Below are positions 4,973 to 6,588 of a stretch of 6,588 bases of DNA, one piece after another. The stretch lies in NCBI GenBank assembly GCA_035403265.1, contig DAONEV010000250.1, forward strand, positions 1-6,588, in the 5' to 3' direction. The translations under genes were made by a program, and so were the position numbers. The stretch is from JAAYVZ01 sp035403265 (GTDB lineage Bacteria; Acidobacteriota; Thermoanaerobaculia; Thermoanaerobaculales; Thermoanaerobaculaceae). Each line of letters opens with the position of its first letter. The stretch's first letter is position 1. Under the pieces are notes generated by a model that was given only the letters and a program-made list of their open reading frames with translations, made no database searches and was not told where the DNA came from.

Positions 4973-5614
4973 ATGAGAGGCCGGATTCGCACCGTTGCTG
5001 TCTGCGTCGTTGCGCTGGGGTTGCGTCCGGGTTTCGCCGCGGTCCAGGCAGTGACGTTCGACTTCGACACCGCCACGCCGGTGCTCGCGACCGGCCAGAG
5101 CCTGCCTCTCGATCAGTCGACTGGAGGGGTCTCGGCGCAGTTCAGCGGGCCATTCTCCGTCCAGACTGACGGCACCGCGGGCATTCACCTATCGGCCTTC
5201 TCAGGTAAATACCTGTATCCAAGAACACTGGCGATCGACAAGTTGACGATCGGCTTTGGCCGCCGGCTCACGGGGATCACGCTTACGTTTGCGACCGCCG
5301 ACTTCCAGCAAGCCGAGGTGCCGACGACCATCCAACTGACCGCGTACCTGGGGTCGACCGGGACCCCTGCCGTGGGCTCGGCGACGGCGCACGGGACCTA
5401 CGGAACCGACACGATGCCCGAGGGCACGCTTGCCTTCGACTCGGCTGGCCAGCCGTTCGACTTTGTCGAGATCGTCATCCCTCCGGGGCCATTGGTGGCG
5501 TCGAACTTTCTCGTCGACAACGTGATCGTCACTCCGGTGCTCCGACCGGCACTGCCGATTCGCCGACACCTCGCCAGGGCCCCGTCGGCGGTCCGGCCGA
5601 CTCTGCAACCCTGA
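4973..5614 (+). CDS. Small secreted beta-rich protein of unknown function
   Basis: 213 residues. A Sec-type signal peptide is clear: basic MRGRIR, hydrophobic TVAVCVVALGL, and small residues before likely cleavage near Ala23-Ala26 (FAAVQA). The mature part (about 27-187) is rich in alternating hydrophobic and Thr/Ser residues typical of a beta-sandwich (KLTIGFGRRLTGITLTFATA, TIQLTAYLG, GTLAFDSAGQPFDFVEIVIP), ending in a strand FLVDNVIVTP. That last pattern is common at the end of secreted beta-sandwich domains, some of which carry a PEP-CTERM anchor. No PEP-CTERM, LPXTG or transmembrane anchor is present here; instead an Arg/Pro-rich tail of about 25 residues (188-213) follows. The single Cys (11) is inside the signal sequence and lacks a clear lipobox. 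Likely exported to periplasm or outside (inference). The next gene starts 93 bp downstream from its own promoter. Confidence 0.8.
   Translation: MRGRIRTVAVCVVALGLRPGFAAVQAVTFDFDTATPVLATGQSLPLDQSTGGVSAQFSGPFSVQTDGTAGIHLSAFSGKYLYPRTLAIDKLTIGFGRRLTGITLTFATADFQQAEVPTTIQLTAYLGSTGTPAVGSATAHGTYGTDTMPEGTLAFDSAGQPFDFVEIVIPPGPLVASNFLVDNVIVTPVLRPALPIRRHLARAPSAVRPTLQP
5202..5215. repeat. 14-bp dyad CAGGTA-AA-TACCTG inside the secreted-protein gene
   Basis: CAGGTA (5202-5207) and TACCTG (5210-5215) are perfect reverse complements around AA. The stretch is unusually A/T-rich for this window and has the shape of a dimeric regulator site, but it lies in codons for S-G-K-Y-L-Y, well inside the gene. Function is unproven. 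Confidence 0.3.
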
Positions 5615-5639
5615 GCCGGAGCGTGGGTTCGGGCGGGTC

Positions 5640-5657
5640 GGGGCGAGCCAGCCCCCC
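5640..5657 (+). terminator. Possible weak hairpin terminator after the secreted-protein gene
   Basis: GGGGC (5640-5644) and GCCCC (5651-5655) can form a 5-bp stem with a 6-nt loop about 25 bp after the stop at 5614. Only CC and TT follow, not a U-tract, so intrinsic termination would be weak at best. Confidence 0.25.
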
Positions 5658-5672
5658 TTCAGGTCGTGGTGG

Positions 5673-5707
5673 TTGCCGGCGTGGGGGTTTCCGCCTACCA
5701 TCCAGGC
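5673..5707 (+). promoter_or_regulatory. Promoter TTGCCG-N17-TACCAT, probable leaderless start
   Basis: TTGCCG (5673-5678) matches four of six -35 consensus positions. It is 17 bp from TACCAT (5696-5701), which matches four of six -10 positions. The -10 ends 6 nt before the ATG at 5708, so the mRNA would start at or next to the ATG. No usable Shine-Dalgarno lies upstream; AGG at 5704-5706 is too close. The spacing to the ATG is identical to that at 1924-1936. Confidence 0.6.
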
Positions 5708-6427
5708 ATGGTCAGAGTCATCGGTCTGCTCGAGAAGTTGGGCCTGGTGTATGGCGGGGAGCCGGACTCCTCGGCGGCTCAGCCCGGTGAGGCGGAGTCC
5801 ACGCCCATGTTGGCCTCCAACGCCGCCTCGGGTTCCCCGGCGAAGGTCCCTGCTGGGCTACCGGTCCCGGAGGTCAAGCTCGACACGGCCGCGATCGAGC
5901 GGGCGCCGGGCAGCGACGAGTGGGCGCTGGAGCAGGTCTACGCCAGTGCCGGGATTCAGGCGCCCGCCAACGGCTTCACGGTCTACCGGCTGATCGAGAT
6001 GCTCGAAGCGGAGGAGTTCCGCGGGCTCGATGAGCCTACCCGGGCCAGGGTCATCCGCGGGATGCTGCGGCGGCTCCCGACCGGGGCCGTGGAGGTGGAT
6101 GACATCGTCCGCGACGCCGCAGTCCGCGATCGTGCCCTCGATGCCTTCGAGCGCTTCCTCTCTGACCGCGTGACGCGGCTCGCGAAAGAGGTCGAGGAGA
6201 AGAACAAGGCCCTGCAGCAGGAGATCGACGAGCTCACCGTCCGCAACGGCAAGCTCATGGATGGCAACCGGGCGGGCGTCGAGCAGGAGAAGGCGAAGCT
6301 CGGGCGTTGGCAGGCCCGCAAGCGGGCCGAGGAGGATCGTCTCTTCGCGGCGGTCCAGCCCTTCGTCGAGCACAACCCGGTCACCCGGTCCGAGGCCCCG
6401 GCCGCGCCCGCGGACGCGCCGAAGTAG
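5708..6427 (+). CDS. Coiled-coil protein of unknown function
   Basis: 239 residues, not recognised as a named family. A short N-terminal amphipathic stretch (MVRVIGLLEKLGLVYGG) is followed by a disordered Ser/Pro/Ala/Glu linker (about 18-65). A predicted helical domain covers about 66-150 (EWALEQVYASAG, FTVYRLIEMLEAEEFRGL, TRARVIRGMLRRLPTG, VDDIVRDAAVRDRALDAFERF). Residues about 150-215 are a long charged helix with heptad-like spacing (LAKEVEEKNKALQQEIDELT, then a Lys/Arg/Glu-rich run to RAEEDRLFAAVQPFV), most likely a coiled coil and hence oligomeric. The C-terminus is Ala/Pro-rich. No signal peptide, membrane span or Cys is present, so it is likely cytoplasmic. ATG at 5708 is chosen because the promoter at 5673-5701 leaves no room for the alternative in-frame start at 5666. 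Scaffold, cytoskeletal or stress-response roles are guesses only. Confidence 0.78.
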   Translation: MVRVIGLLEKLGLVYGGEPDSSAAQPGEAESTPMLASNAASGSPAKVPAGLPVPEVKLDTAAIERAPGSDEWALEQVYASAGIQAPANGFTVYRLIEMLEAEEFRGLDEPTRARVIRGMLRRLPTGAVEVDDIVRDAAVRDRALDAFERFLSDRVTRLAKEVEEKNKALQQEIDELTVRNGKLMDGNRAGVEQEKAKLGRWQARKRAEEDRLFAAVQPFVEHNPVTRSEAPAAPADAPK

Positions 6428-6588
6428 CCGCGAATCAGCTCCAGATCTGGCAGCGAGCCACGCACACGCCGCGACGTGGTCATTCCGAGTCGGTGCTGGT
6501 GACCTCGTGATCCCAGGACACGGAGCCCCGTCCTCGAGGTGGGCCGCCCCGGAGCTCGCCCGTCGTGGCCCGGCCTACGGGTGCTGGG
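6428..6588. other. Right-hand end without a supported gene
   Basis: No start with a ribosome binding site and no coding pattern that I trust is seen on either strand. A perfect 10-bp palindrome CCAGATCTGG (6441-6450), extendable to GCT/AGC with one bulged C (6438-6454), lies 14 bp after the stop of the coiled-coil gene. It could be a weak terminator hairpin (loop GATC), but no U-tract follows. A minus-strand frame open here runs back through the coiled-coil gene and looks like its shadow. Confidence 0.4.

Noticed and set aside
2831..5188. A 785-codon open frame on the minus strand.
   Set aside because: It overlaps the iron-sulfur, DinB and secreted-protein genes in other frames. Its translation is Arg/Pro/Gly-rich with no fold, which is typical of stop-poor shadow frames in high-GC DNA.
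5983..6483. A minus-strand frame extending to the right end of the window.
   Set aside because: It is antisense to the coiled-coil gene, is Ser/Arg-rich with no recognisable domain, and has no ribosome binding site that I can see.
1..6588. CRISPR arrays, tRNA or rRNA genes, transposases, phage genes, toxin-antitoxin or other defence modules.
   Set aside because: No spaced direct repeats, cloverleaf features, transposase motifs or known defence domains were seen on either strand.

Overview
This is a 6.6 kb piece of high-GC bacterial DNA. It looks like a draft or metagenomic scaffold, because a run of 10 Ns sits at 973-982. Coding bias is strong, with G/C at third codon positions, and every real gene leaves long false open frames on the other strand. 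The gene types fit an uncultured high-GC soil or sediment bacterium: a receiver-Hpt phosphorelay protein, a winged-helix/cysteine-cluster/ferredoxin protein of the kind common in sulfate reducers and related lineages, and a DinB protein ending in a KVPSIYGPSGD-type sequence. Rokubacteria/Methylomirabilota, Desulfobacterota or Acidobacteria-like groups are plausible. That placement is inference and rests on no marker gene.

Layout, left to right. 1-960 (+) is the 3' part of a response regulator with an N-terminal receiver and a C-terminal Hpt domain. It converges, across the gap, on 983-1879 (-), an orphan type I phosphoribosyltransferase-like protein. Divergent from that, 1936-2958 (+) encodes an exported or anchored protein with a long Gly/Pro-rich collagen- or elastin-like tail. 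This gene in turn converges, 36 bp apart, with 2995-4140 (-), a 381-residue protein combining a winged helix, an unusual cysteine cluster and two [4Fe-4S] ferredoxin motifs. A 241 bp divergent intergenic region holding nested GC-rich inverted repeats separates it from 4382-4867 (+), a DinB-fold protein. Two further plus-strand genes follow: 4973-5614, a small secreted beta-rich protein of unknown function, and 5708-6427, an orphan protein ending in a coiled coil. The last 161 bp hold no gene that can be supported.

The genes do not form an obvious single operon or pathway. Orientation changes at four of the six junctions, and the plus-strand run 4382-6427 is loosely spaced (105 and 93 bp), with the last gene apparently having its own promoter. 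The best-supported observations are two genes with a -10-like hexamer exactly 6 nt before the ATG and no Shine-Dalgarno (likely leaderless mRNAs), the cysteine-dense winged-helix ferredoxin, and several perfect inverted repeats inside or upstream of genes. I see no phage, transposon, CRISPR, tRNA, rRNA or defence-system signature, and no clearly new multi-gene system.
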